From Arcticibacter sp041902385 (GTDB lineage: Bacteria; Bacteroidota; Bacteroidia; Sphingobacteriales; Sphingobacteriaceae), in NCBI RefSeq assembly GCF_041902385.1, contig NZ_CP169244.1, positions 1,984,001 through 2,048,000 of the forward strand: 64,000 nt of DNA. The letters run 5' to 3'. Position 1 is the stretch's first letter. Each line of letters begins with the position of its first letter. This document shows, piece after piece, positions 27,255-35,498 of the stretch. A program made the translations under genes and the position numbers. A model generated the notes under the pieces. That model saw only the letters and a program-made list of their open reading frames with translations, did no database searches and was not told the origin of the DNA.

Positions 27255-27794
27255 ATGAACGACAAAGTTATTTTAAGAATTGTAACGGGGGTATCGATCT
27301 TTGTATTCCTCGTTGTGCTGATCCTGCAGAGCAAGGTGATCACCCTGTTCCCAGCAGGCGCAGCTGTCCCTTCCTGGGTGTTTTTCCTGCCCAGGCTAAA
27401 TGCGATCATCAACGGTACCTGCAGTGTATTGCTGATCGTTTCCCTGCTTCAGATCCGGAACAGGAATATCAGAACGCATAAAATTTTGAACATTATCACT
27501 TTTGTGCTCTCTTCACTGTTCCTGGTCTCCTACATTATTTTTCACGCAACGGGAATCCAGACCACATACGGGGGAGCCGGGGCAATCAGATATGTGTATT
27601 ATTTCATTTTGATTACACACATTATACTGGCTGCTGTTGTTTTGCCGTTAGTGTTATTGAGCTTTTACAGCGGTCTGCAGATGAATGTGATCAGGCACAG
27701 GAAGCTGGTCAGGTGGAGCTTCCCGATTTGGCTTTACGTAACCGTGACCGGCGTTCTGGTGTACTTGATGATCTCTCCTTACTATACTTTTTAA
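27255..27794 (+). CDS. DUF420 (CtaM-like) membrane protein
   Basis: A 179-residue protein with five predicted helices, beginning IVTGVSIFVFLVVLIL. It contains PRLNAIINGTCSVLLI and two well-placed His residues (THKILNIITF, IFHATG, ITHIILA). It belongs to the DUF420 family; the Bacillus subtilis member CtaM is needed for active haem A type oxidases. An assembly role here follows from that and from position between sco and DUF983. Start ATG 27255 is chosen over an earlier in-frame start because it lies just after the sco stop. Confidence 0.87.
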   Translation: MNDKVILRIVTGVSIFVFLVVLILQSKVITLFPAGAAVPSWVFFLPRLNAIINGTCSVLLIVSLLQIRNRNIRTHKILNIITFVLSSLFLVSYIIFHATGIQTTYGGAGAIRYVYYFILITHIILAAVVLPLVLLSFYSGLQMNVIRHRKLVRWSFPIWLYVTVTGVLVYLMISPYYTF

Positions 27795-27812
27795 CGCGAA
27801 AACTGATTGAAG

Positions 27813-28088
27813 ATGAAAGTGATTAAGAATTCTGTTTGTGCGATTTTTATGTTTATTTTGATATCGGCCGGAGGTCGTGCTGCTGCACAGTGTGCAATGT
27901 GTACGTTGAATGCCGAGAACTCGGTCAAGAACGGCAACACGCAGGGCAAGGGACTTAATGACGGCATCTTGTATCTTCTTGCTGCCCCTTATCTGGCAGT
28001 GGCGGGAATTGGTTTTCTGTGGTATAAGAAGTACAGAAAAAAGAATGTTGCTCTGAATATGAAGAACGAGCGTATTCATATGAACTAA
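27813..28088 (+). CDS. Small periplasmic CxxC membrane protein
   Basis: A 91-residue protein not assigned to a named family. A signal peptide (about residues 1-25) ends at RAAAQ, and the mature protein starts with QCAMC, so a CxxC pair would lie at the very N-terminus on the periplasmic side. A short polar segment follows (NAENSVKNGNTQGKGLNDG), then one helix (ILYLLAAPYLAVAGIGFLWY) and a basic cytoplasmic tail. The start is ATG 27813, just after an in-frame TTG. It is flanked by DUF420 and DUF983 in an oxidase assembly block. A role in copper or thiol handling is an inference from the CxxC and location. Confidence 0.8.
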   Translation: MKVIKNSVCAIFMFILISAGGRAAAQCAMCTLNAENSVKNGNTQGKGLNDGILYLLAAPYLAVAGIGFLWYKKYRKKNVALNMKNERIHMN

Positions 28089-28098
28089 TTAAATTGTA

Positions 28099-28485
28099 AT
28101 GTCAAAGACACCACAATTACAGGCTGTTCTGCAGGCCAAATGTCCTAAGTGCCGGAGGGGCAATATTTATGCAGGTCCTGCATATACCTTCGGCTCGCAA
28201 AAGATGCATGAGTATTGTCCTCACTGCGGATTTAAGTTTGAGGTTGAACCCGGCTACTTTTATGCTGCCATGTACGTAAGCTACGCATTTAATGTGGCAG
28301 AGGTTGTGACCGCAGGTATTTTGACGTTTTATCTGAGCGGCGGAAGCGACTCGCCGTGGCTATATTTAGGGGTGCTTTTCTCAATCATTTTTGTTCTTGC
28401 CCCTCTCAATTTCAGATACTCGCGGGTTGTGCTGCTTCACTGGCTATCACCAAAGGTGAAATACCATCCAGAACTGGATAATTAG
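28099..28485 (+). CDS. DUF983 zinc-ribbon membrane protein
   Basis: A 128-residue DUF983 family protein: an N-terminal zinc ribbon with CPKCRRG and CPHCGFKFE, followed by EPGYFYAAMYVSYA and two hydrophobic helices. DUF983 genes occur inside cytochrome oxidase clusters in several phyla, but the molecular role is not known. It is the last gene of the respiratory cluster, 10 nt after the CxxC protein gene. No clear terminator follows before the DUF2461 gene. Confidence 0.9.
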   Translation: MSKTPQLQAVLQAKCPKCRRGNIYAGPAYTFGSQKMHEYCPHCGFKFEVEPGYFYAAMYVSYAFNVAEVVTAGILTFYLSGGSDSPWLYLGVLFSIIFVLAPLNFRYSRVVLLHWLSPKVKYHPELDN

Positions 28486-28528
28486 AATTCCTCCGGAACT
28501 TATCTCTTTTCATGTTTTTGTTATCAAG

Positions 28529-29191
28529 ATGCTTGATCCTTCAACTTTTTCTTTTTTAGCTGCTCTTGCGGCAAATAACAACCGGGAGTGGTTCCTGGTT
28601 CACAAGCCCGAATACGAATCAGCGAGGGAGAACGTGATGGCTTTTACAGCGGAGCTGATAAAGGGCATCTCTGCTTTTGATCCAACAGTCCCAGATGACC
28701 TTGATCCCAGGGACTGTGTGATGCGGATCTACCGCGACATTCGTTTCAGTCACGATAAAACTCCCTATAAGACAAATTTCGGCGTTGCTGTTTCTGCCAA
28801 CGGAAAGAACTTTAAAGGTCCGGGCTATTATCTCCATATACAGCCGGGCAAGAGCTTCATTGCGGGCGGGGCATGGTTCCCTCAGCCGGATGAGCTGAAA
28901 GCGATAAGGCAGGAAATAGATTATAACTTGCACGACTGGACGGACATCGTGCAAAGCGCGGATTTTGTTTCCGCTTTTGGTGAACCTGATCAGGAAGGGA
29001 AGCTGAAAACAGTTCCCAAAGGCTATGCTTCTGATCATCCTGGTATAGACTATTTGAAGCTGAAAAGCTTCACAGCTACCCGTAACATCGCAGACAAAGA
29101 TCTGACGAAGCAGGATGCCTCGCTCCGTTTAACTGGTCTCTTCGAAAAATTATATCCTTTTATGGTTTTTTTGAGAAATGCGATTTGTTAA
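28529..29191 (+). CDS. DUF2461 family protein
   Basis: A 220-residue soluble protein of the DUF2461 family (TIGR02453-like). Recognisable blocks are FLAALAANNNREWF near the start, MRIYRDIRFSHDKTPYKTNFG, and GPGYYLHIQPGKSFIAGG. The function is not known. The start is ATG 28529. It is followed closely (9 nt) by an OmpA-type lipoprotein gene. The assignment to the family is firm. Confidence 0.9.
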   Translation: MLDPSTFSFLAALAANNNREWFLVHKPEYESARENVMAFTAELIKGISAFDPTVPDDLDPRDCVMRIYRDIRFSHDKTPYKTNFGVAVSANGKNFKGPGYYLHIQPGKSFIAGGAWFPQPDELKAIRQEIDYNLHDWTDIVQSADFVSAFGEPDQEGKLKTVPKGYASDHPGIDYLKLKSFTATRNIADKDLTKQDASLRLTGLFEKLYPFMVFLRNAIC

Positions 29192-29200
29192 TATTGCACG

Positions 29201-30019
29201 ATGAAAAGGATATTTGTTCTTCTGTTTATTACTCTTTGCGCAAGTTCATGCGTTGTTCTGTCGCCGAAGAAGTATAAAAGCTTGGTTGCACAGCGAGACT
29301 CACTCTCGTCGGCACTGACCGGTGCAAACAACAGGATCACAAGTCTGGAGGATGAGCTCGCCCGCCTGAGATCTGATACCGCCCTGCTTCATAGCGAAAT
29401 TGCAGGTTTATCATCAAAGGTAAGCGGACTTAATTCAAATAATGCCAGCCTGCGGGCAGCCAGCGACAGGCTTTCACAGGATCTGAAGAAAAGAGAAGCA
29501 CGTCTGAGAGAAGTGGAAGAGATATTGCGCAAGCGGGATGAGGCAACGCTTGCACTAAAGGATAAGCTTCAGAAAGCCCTCCTGGGTTTTCAGCAAAGCG
29601 GGTTGTCGGTGGAGATCAGAAGCGGTAAGGTATATGTTTCTCTTACGGATAAGCTTCTGTTTAGCACAGGCAGCATCGTGATTGATGAAAAAGGCAAGCA
29701 GGCCCTTGCCGGACTTGCAACTGTTCTTAATACGCAACCGGAGATCAACATATCAGTTGAAGGGCATACCGACAATCAGCGCGTGGTAAACCTGGGCCAG
29801 ATCAAGGATAACTGGGACCTGAGCGTCCTGCGTGCCACCTCTGTTGTTCGCTACCTCACGGAGGCTCAGAAAATTGAAAGTACCCGTATCACCGCTACCG
29901 GAAAAGGACAATTCCAGCCCATAGAGGATGTAAACACACCGGAGGCCAGAAGCCGCAACAGGCGGATCGAGATTGTATTGTCGCCAAAGCTCGACGAGCT
30001 GTATGACTTAATAAAATAG
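29201..30019 (+). CDS. OmpA family lipoprotein with coiled coil
   Basis: A 272-residue envelope protein. The signal ends at a lipobox-like CASSC (residues ~13-17). A long coiled coil (about residues 25-130, with heptad-like SLEDELARLRSD and KREARLREVEEIL) is followed by an OmpA_C-like peptidoglycan-binding domain with VEGHTDNQ and the final RSRNRRIEI. It probably tethers the outer membrane to peptidoglycan. It lies 9 nt downstream of the DUF2461 gene and is followed by a hairpin terminator. Confidence 0.92.
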   Translation: MKRIFVLLFITLCASSCVVLSPKKYKSLVAQRDSLSSALTGANNRITSLEDELARLRSDTALLHSEIAGLSSKVSGLNSNNASLRAASDRLSQDLKKREARLREVEEILRKRDEATLALKDKLQKALLGFQQSGLSVEIRSGKVYVSLTDKLLFSTGSIVIDEKGKQALAGLATVLNTQPEINISVEGHTDNQRVVNLGQIKDNWDLSVLRATSVVRYLTEAQKIESTRITATGKGQFQPIEDVNTPEARSRNRRIEIVLSPKLDELYDLIK

Positions 30020-30038
30020 ACGCGATTGACGAGATCTC

Positions 30039-30073
30039 ACAGAGGGGAAAGCATCACACGCTCTCCCCTCTGT
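30039..30073 (+). terminator. Hairpin terminator after OmpA lipoprotein gene
   Basis: ACAGAGGGGA (30039-30048) pairs perfectly with TCCCCTCTGT (30064-30073), followed by TGTTTAAGG. The T tract is short, so termination may be partial. Confidence 0.65.
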
Positions 30074-30209
30074 TGTTTAAGGATAGGTTTTATTCCCAAT
30101 AATGTCGGCGGTCATTTTTTTCGCTATTTCTAGCTCTATTTTTACCCTTAATACGAGATATTGAGAGCTTGTTCCGATATATTCTTTCGTAAATACTATT
30201 TGAAAAGAG

Positions 30210-30710
30210 ATGAAGACTGCAATTGTTTACTGTTCGAAGAATGGATCGACTGAGAAAGTAGCCAAGTTAATCGGATATAGACTGGAAGACTATGAAACGG
30301 GATATTTTGACCTCATGAAGTGCCCGAATCCCGACATACGTGACTACGACCGCGTGATCATTGGCGGGCCGATTTATTTTGGAATGATTCAGAACCCGGT
30401 AAAGGTCTTCTGCAAACAAAATGAAAAACTGCTCCTTGACAAGGAGTTAGGCCTCTTCATATGCTGCATTTTGAAGGGCCAGGAGGACGTACAGTTTGAA
30501 AGCGCGTTTTCGACCAAGCTTCGCAATCACAGTAAGGCAAGAGCTTTTCTGGGTGGCGAACTGATGTTCGAGAAACTTAATTTTTTCGAGAAGCTGATGG
30601 TATGGAAAGTGGCGGAGAGTCCTCTTGAATTCCATATCGATGTAGACGCAGTTGACAACTTCGTAAACAAAATGGAAACGGGCACAGCGAGTTATTCTCC
30701 GGTCCTCTGA
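30210..30710 (+). CDS. Flavodoxin family protein (HemG-like)
   Basis: A 166-residue flavodoxin-fold protein. The FMN phosphate loop is YCSKNGSTEKVAK at residues 7-19, and VIIGGPIYFGMIQNPVKVF carries the second FMN loop. The shape is close to menaquinone-dependent protoporphyrinogen oxidase HemG, but the WxxxP segment that extends HemG is not obvious, so I keep the family name. The region 30020-30209 upstream holds the previous terminator and TAAATACTATTTG, a poor promoter match. It ends in a convergent terminator shared with rfbC. Confidence 0.82.
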   Translation: MKTAIVYCSKNGSTEKVAKLIGYRLEDYETGYFDLMKCPNPDIRDYDRVIIGGPIYFGMIQNPVKVFCKQNEKLLLDKELGLFICCILKGQEDVQFESAFSTKLRNHSKARAFLGGELMFEKLNFFEKLMVWKVAESPLEFHIDVDAVDNFVNKMETGTASYSPVL

Positions 30711-30714
30711 AGAT

Positions 30715-30751
30715 TAAGAGTCCGTACCCTTAGAGGGAGAACGGACTCTTA
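30715..30751. terminator. Bidirectional terminator between flavodoxin and rfbC
   Basis: TAAGAGTCCGT (30715-30725) pairs perfectly with ACGGACTCTTA (30741-30751), followed by AAA. One arm lies inside the last codons of rfbC on the minus strand. Confidence 0.7.
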
Positions 30752-31284
30752 AAATCCTTAAAATGGGGAAGCACCTCATCCTTTTCGGAGATGATGATTT
30801 CTTCCCGGCTCAGCTGCCAGTCGATGTTCAGCGTGGCATCATCCCACCGGACTCCTATTTCAGACGATTTATCATACAGCCCGGTCACTTTATAGGTGAA
30901 AATGGTATTGTCTTCGAGTGTAGCAAATCCGTGAAGAAAGCCAGGTGGAATCCAAAGCATACGGAAGTTTTCTCCGCTTAATTCCACACTCACGTGTTTT
31001 CCGTAAGTGGGAGAACCAGTTCGGATATCGACCGCAACGTCGAGCACCCGCCCCTGAATAACGCGGACGAGCTTTCCCTGTGCGAATGGGTTTGATTGTC
31101 CATGGAGGCCCCTGAGGGTTCCCTTGTGAGAAAAAGACTGATTGTCCTGAACGAAAGATGGGCTTATTCCAGCTTCAGTGAAGCTCTTCTCGTTGTAACT
31201 TTCAAAAAAATAACCGCGGGCATCTTTCCATACTCTTGGCTCAATGATGACGACGCCGGGCAGGTCTGTTTCTATAAATGTCAT
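30730..31284 (-). CDS. rfbC: dTDP-4-dehydrorhamnose 3,5-epimerase
   Basis: A 184-residue cupin-fold epimerase of the dTDP-rhamnose pathway, acting on dTDP-4-keto-6-deoxyglucose. Family features are the N-terminal PGVVIIEPRVWKDARGYF, then TLRGLHGQ (catalytic His region), DVAVDIRTGSPTYGKH, and WIPPGFLHGF. The length is normal. It is the last gene of a minus-strand group (TPR protein, DUF4286, rfbC) with 5 nt to the gene before. The other rhamnose genes (rfbA, rfbB, rfbD) are not in the window. Confidence 0.95.
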   Translation of the reverse strand: MTFIETDLPGVVIIEPRVWKDARGYFFESYNEKSFTEAGISPSFVQDNQSFSHKGTLRGLHGQSNPFAQGKLVRVIQGRVLDVAVDIRTGSPTYGKHVSVELSGENFRMLWIPPGFLHGFATLEDNTIFTYKVTGLYDKSSEIGVRWDDATLNIDWQLSREEIIISEKDEVLPHFKDFKSPFSL

Positions 31285-31289
31285 TAGTG

Positions 31290-31592
31290 TTAGTTTACCA
31301 GCTCCATTAGGGAATTAAACGATACCAGTCTGTTACCAAAGCGGCCGTGAAGCTTTTCAAAGAGACCTTTCTCATATGAGTCCTTGAATGAATTGTATGC
31401 TTCAAGCTCTGCGCATGTGAACTGAAGGCAAAAGGTCTCACCTTCGTTCGGCGATCCAAGTACCCTTAACAGCCGGTTGGACTGAAAAAGACCGCTCGAC
31501 ATTGCAGTGGGAATGAAGCTCTCATTCATCCATGACAGCCATTCATCACTCAGACCGTCTTCGACGATAACAGTAATATTATACAAAATCAT
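31290..31592 (-). CDS. DUF4286 family protein
   Basis: A 100-residue protein with ILYNITVIVED at the start and a ferredoxin-like alpha-beta pattern; it matches the DUF4286 family found in Bacteroidota, of unknown function. I choose ATG 31592 over an in-frame TTG at 31610, because MILYN is the family start. It lies between the TPR gene (26 nt) and rfbC (5 nt) and is probably co-transcribed with both. Confidence 0.82.
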   Translation of the reverse strand: MILYNITVIVEDGLSDEWLSWMNESFIPTAMSSGLFQSNRLLRVLGSPNEGETFCLQFTCAELEAYNSFKDSYEKGLFEKLHGRFGNRLVSFNSLMELVN

Positions 31593-31618
31593 TTGCGAAG
31601 ATATCACCAAGGTCTGAG

Positions 31619-33427
31619 CTATCCAAGATTATCGCCCCTTAAGTTTCTGAATCGCTTTCTGGCCTCGGTTACAAAGAGGCTGCCCGGAAAGGTGGTTATC
31701 AGCTTCTGGTAAAGAGATTTCGCCTTCTCCTTGTCGTTCAGGCGGGTTTCGTAGAGGTCAGCAAGCCTGAAAAGCGCATCATCTGCCCAGATATCGAACG
31801 AGTAGTGGTCTACTATGGTAGTAAGGCAGCGGATTGCAGATTCAACGTTGTTCTGCTTCAAATACACGGAGGATTTCAACATCAGGATGTCGTCGGAAAG
31901 TGAGTTTCCAGGATAGAGGACGTCGATGCTGTCGAGCAGACTGACTGCCGGTTGCAGCCGGTTGCAGAAGATCAGCCTTTCAGCTTCAGCGTACTTTTTC
32001 AGGGCATTTGTGTCGGCCTGGGAGGAGGTGTTTTCAGTGATAAGAAGGCTTAGATTAAGTGCGTCATTTGCGATAAGCTGGGATGTGGAGCTTTTTAAGA
32101 CATCAAGTTGTGCTTTGGCCCATGTAAAATCGGCCTGATAGTAAGAGAGTCTGGCATTCCTGAACTTAGCTTCCTGGCCTCTCGGCTCTCCTGCAAACTC
32201 CTTTTCCACCTGCCCGTAGACCAGAGCAGCTTCCCAGGGCTCTCCCGTCAGGACGTAGATATCTCCAAGTTCCAGCTTTATATCGCCACGGACGGGGCCG
32301 GGCAGTTGAGGGAGCTTGATTGCTTCCTCCAGCAGGAGCTCTGCTTTTTGAGGGCTGTTCAAATAGTATGCATAGAGGTTAGCAAGCTGTCTCATAGCAA
32401 ACACCGTAGCTGTGTTTTTGCCAAACTCGTCAAGTAAAGACTGGTAGTCCTTTTCAAGGCGGGCGGGATCGGGAGATCCGTTGCTTCCTTCGGTAAGCAT
32501 CTGGTGACGGATCTTTAAGAGCTGAATTTTGGATGGGATGTAAAACTGCTGCCCGGCCCCCTGCGACACTACCTGTTCAAAGGTTTTTTCTGCATAGGGG
32601 TACTTCCTCTCCGACAGGAGCATTAAGCCAAGCTCATATAGCCGTTCTCCGTCTTCCTTCAGCTCATGGTTTATCAGGGCCGTCTGCTTTATGGCCGCCT
32701 CGTAGTCCCTCTGTTGCAGGTATGTCCAGGCCAGCAGATCCATGTAAGCCGGATTGGAGCGGGCCTTTTGTGCTTTGCGGAGAAGAGGGGCTTTTAGCAG
32801 GTCGAAATCTTCCGGCGAGTCGAACATGGAAGCCATTGTGTTTTTAGCCTGACTTAGGATTGCCGGATCCGGTTGACGCCCCAGGATTTCCAGATATTCA
32901 GTTGCCAGCATGGCCTTGTTCTTTTGGAAACGGTAAAGCGACAGCAGATCAAATGCAAATGCCGCCTCATCTTTAAGTAGTTTTCTTCCTGCCAGGAGTG
33001 TTTTGACCGAATAGTCGTAGGCATTTGTGCGGTAAAAAGAGATGGCCAGATCCCGAACAGCGTACTCGTTCGACGGCAACTCCCTGATCAGGCTTTTGAA
33101 CCAGCTGTCGGCTTTCTGCTGCTCTCCCTTTTCCTGCCACACCCGTCCGAGGTCAACTTGATAAATATGGTTCTCCGCTTCGCGGCTCAGGAGTGTTTTG
33201 ATTAGAAGTTCAGCCTCTTCGTATTTTTTCAATTTCAATAATACGTTCAGGTACTGATCATAAAACTGTAGTTGCTGGCCGTTCCGAAATAAACTTCTGT
33301 AAAGCGGCAGCGCCTTTTCCCAGTCGCCCATTGCATAATACTGCGAAGCCTGCTGTTCAGCTGATTCTGGTTGTGCCAGCAAGGGCTGGCACAGTATTAC
33401 AAATAGCACGATCAGAGAAACCTTCAT
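31619..33427 (-). CDS. Secreted tetratricopeptide repeat protein
   Basis: A 602-residue exported protein with a signal peptide (MKVSLIVLFVILCQPLLAQ) and TPR-like helical pairs throughout: ASQYYAMGDWEKALPLYRSL at about residue 26, then KKYEEAELLIKTLL, RDYEAAIKQTALINHEL, and at the end DDALFRLADLYETRLNDKEKAKSLYQKL, which resembles the TPR_6/YbgF type. It is probably a periplasmic scaffold. No catalytic domain is seen. The upstream 184 nt to the divergent S9-like gene would hold both promoters. Confidence 0.85.
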   Translation of the reverse strand: MKVSLIVLFVILCQPLLAQPESAEQQASQYYAMGDWEKALPLYRSLFRNGQQLQFYDQYLNVLLKLKKYEEAELLIKTLLSREAENHIYQVDLGRVWQEKGEQQKADSWFKSLIRELPSNEYAVRDLAISFYRTNAYDYSVKTLLAGRKLLKDEAAFAFDLLSLYRFQKNKAMLATEYLEILGRQPDPAILSQAKNTMASMFDSPEDFDLLKAPLLRKAQKARSNPAYMDLLAWTYLQQRDYEAAIKQTALINHELKEDGERLYELGLMLLSERKYPYAEKTFEQVVSQGAGQQFYIPSKIQLLKIRHQMLTEGSNGSPDPARLEKDYQSLLDEFGKNTATVFAMRQLANLYAYYLNSPQKAELLLEEAIKLPQLPGPVRGDIKLELGDIYVLTGEPWEAALVYGQVEKEFAGEPRGQEAKFRNARLSYYQADFTWAKAQLDVLKSSTSQLIANDALNLSLLITENTSSQADTNALKKYAEAERLIFCNRLQPAVSLLDSIDVLYPGNSLSDDILMLKSSVYLKQNNVESAIRCLTTIVDHYSFDIWADDALFRLADLYETRLNDKEKAKSLYQKLITTFPGSLFVTEARKRFRNLRGDNLG

Positions 33428-33611
33428 TGTGTTATAGTCTCAGTCAATATAACGACTAAACGCAGGATAAGTGCATGCGGGCTTAATTTTATTAATCTGG
33501 CTGATGCTCAGGCTGTATTTTAATTGTTACGTCCCCGAGAGATCAAAACGTGTATTTTAGTGGTTTCAGAAGTGGGTTCTATGGAATAGAATGTCTTATC
33601 TGTGAAAGTTT

Positions 33612-35494
33612 ATGATAAGAAAGCTTAAGACATATCTCCTCTTAATGGTGGTGTATTTGCTTTTTTCCTGCACAGGAGAAAAGCGAGCAAGCCTCTTGCC
33701 GGTAGAAGACTTCTTTCGTAATCCTGAGAAAACGGCTTTCAAGATCTCACCCGATGGCCGCTTCATTTCATTTCTTCAACCTTATAAAAAGTATATGAAT
33801 GTCTTTGTGCAGGACCTGAGCAGCGGTCATGTCACAAGGGTCAGCAATGAGCTTGATTTTAATATTGCCACCTATTTCTGGGCAAGCAATCGCGAGCTGG
33901 TTTATTTAAAAGATCAGGGCAAGGGACGTGATCCAGACCTCTTTGCGGTAGATCGTGATGGATCGCATTTCAGACACCTCCTTTCGGAAAGGAACGCACG
34001 GCTGAGGCTGTTGAATCAAAGTAATGTGGTAAAAGACGAGCTGCTGATTGCGCTGAATAAAAGAGATTCGACAGTTTTTGACGTTTACCGTCTTAATCTC
34101 GCTACCGGGAAACTGAGTATAGCGGAGCAAAATCCGGGCAACGTGATCCAGTGGATTGCCGACGAAGAGGGGCGCTTACGACTCGCACTGGCCAGCGACG
34201 GCGTGAATGAAACCTTGCTTTTCAGACCCGATGAACGGGCATCTTTTCGTCCTGTGGTTACCAACAACTTCAAGACAAGGATCTCACCCGTGGGATTCTC
34301 GGATGTGAGATCGAACAGGATATTCGCCCTTTCTAACCAGAACAGGGACAAGACCGCTCTGGTGGAGCTGGACTGCTCCACGGGCAGGGAGATCCGTACG
34401 ATATTTAGTCATGATTCAGTCGACGTGAGCGAAGCGGGTTATTCACCTCGGAGGCATCGGGTGATGTATGCTGGTTATGAGACCTGGAAGGGGGGCGGCA
34501 TTACCTTCACGATTCCGCCCGCGCTATGTACGGCCGTCTGGAGAAATTGTTGCCGAATTCGGAGATCAGAGTAACCGATCAGGACAGCCTGGAGGAGAAG
34601 TTTATCGTCCGGACCTTTACCGACAAGTCGCCAGGCGCGTTCTATTTATACAACAGAATAACAGGAAAACTCAGAAAGCTGAGTGATCTGAACCCGTCTA
34701 TCAGAAGCGATCAGATGTGCAAAATGCAGCCTGTTCATTTCAGGAGCGCGGACGGTTTGGAAATCAACGGGTACCTCACGCTGCCTTTGGGTTTTGAGCC
34801 CAGGAACCTGCCGGTGGTGGTAATTCCGCATGGAGGGCCTTCTTCGAGGAATTCATGGGGGTTTAATGCGGAAGTTCAGTTCCTTGCAAACAGGGGCTAC
34901 GCCGTGTTACAGATCAACTACAGGGGCTCAAAGGGGTATGGAAAGAAGTTCTGGATAGCCGGCTTCAAGAAGTGGGGGAGTGACATACAGACGGATATTA
35001 CGGCTGGCGTAAACTGGCTGATCAAAACGGGAATAGCCGATAAGGACCGTGTGGCCATATACGGGACCGCTTTCGGCGGCTACAGCGCTCTTTACGGGCT
35101 CTGCTTTCATCCCAACTTGTACAAATGCGGGGCTTCACAGGCCGGTTTTGTGAACTTATTCACTTACATCAAGGCCGTCCCTCCGTATGTCCGTCCAGTA
35201 CTCCAGATGTATTACGAAATGGTAGGAGATCCAGAGCACGAAATTGACTATTTTCGCTCTGTTTCGCCTGTTTTTCATACCGACAAGATTAAGGCGCCTG
35301 TGCTTATCGCTCAGGATATGAAAGATCCGAGAGTAAACGTAAACGAGACCAATCAGTTTGTGAAGGAACTGAAGAACCGCAAGATTCCGATCACGTATCT
35401 CGTTCGGAAAACAACCAGCAGTCCAGGCCCGGAGGATCAGGTGGAGTTCTATAGGCAACTGGAGCTATTTCTTCAGAATAATTTAAAGAAATAA
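33612..35494 (+). CDS. S9 prolyl-oligopeptidase-like lipoprotein lacking catalytic Ser and His (frame interrupted near 34490)
   Basis: An S9-family protein of about 627 residues. A lipoprotein signal (lipobox LFSC, residues ~17-20) is followed by a beta-propeller-like region and a C-terminal alpha/beta hydrolase domain. Two frames (33612-34574 and the frame ending at 35494) join smoothly as WKGG-RHYLHDSARAMYGRL if one G is added to the G6 run at 34490-34495. The nucleophile position in GTAFGGYSAL is Ala (GCT, 35069-35071) where the family has Ser. The Asp is kept in KDPRVNV, but the usual GHGF is replaced by TSSPG (about 35414-35428), so the His is also gone. It is therefore probably a pseudoenzyme. 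A histidine kinase gene follows after 4 nt. Confidence 0.85.
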
Positions 35495-35498
35495 GCGA

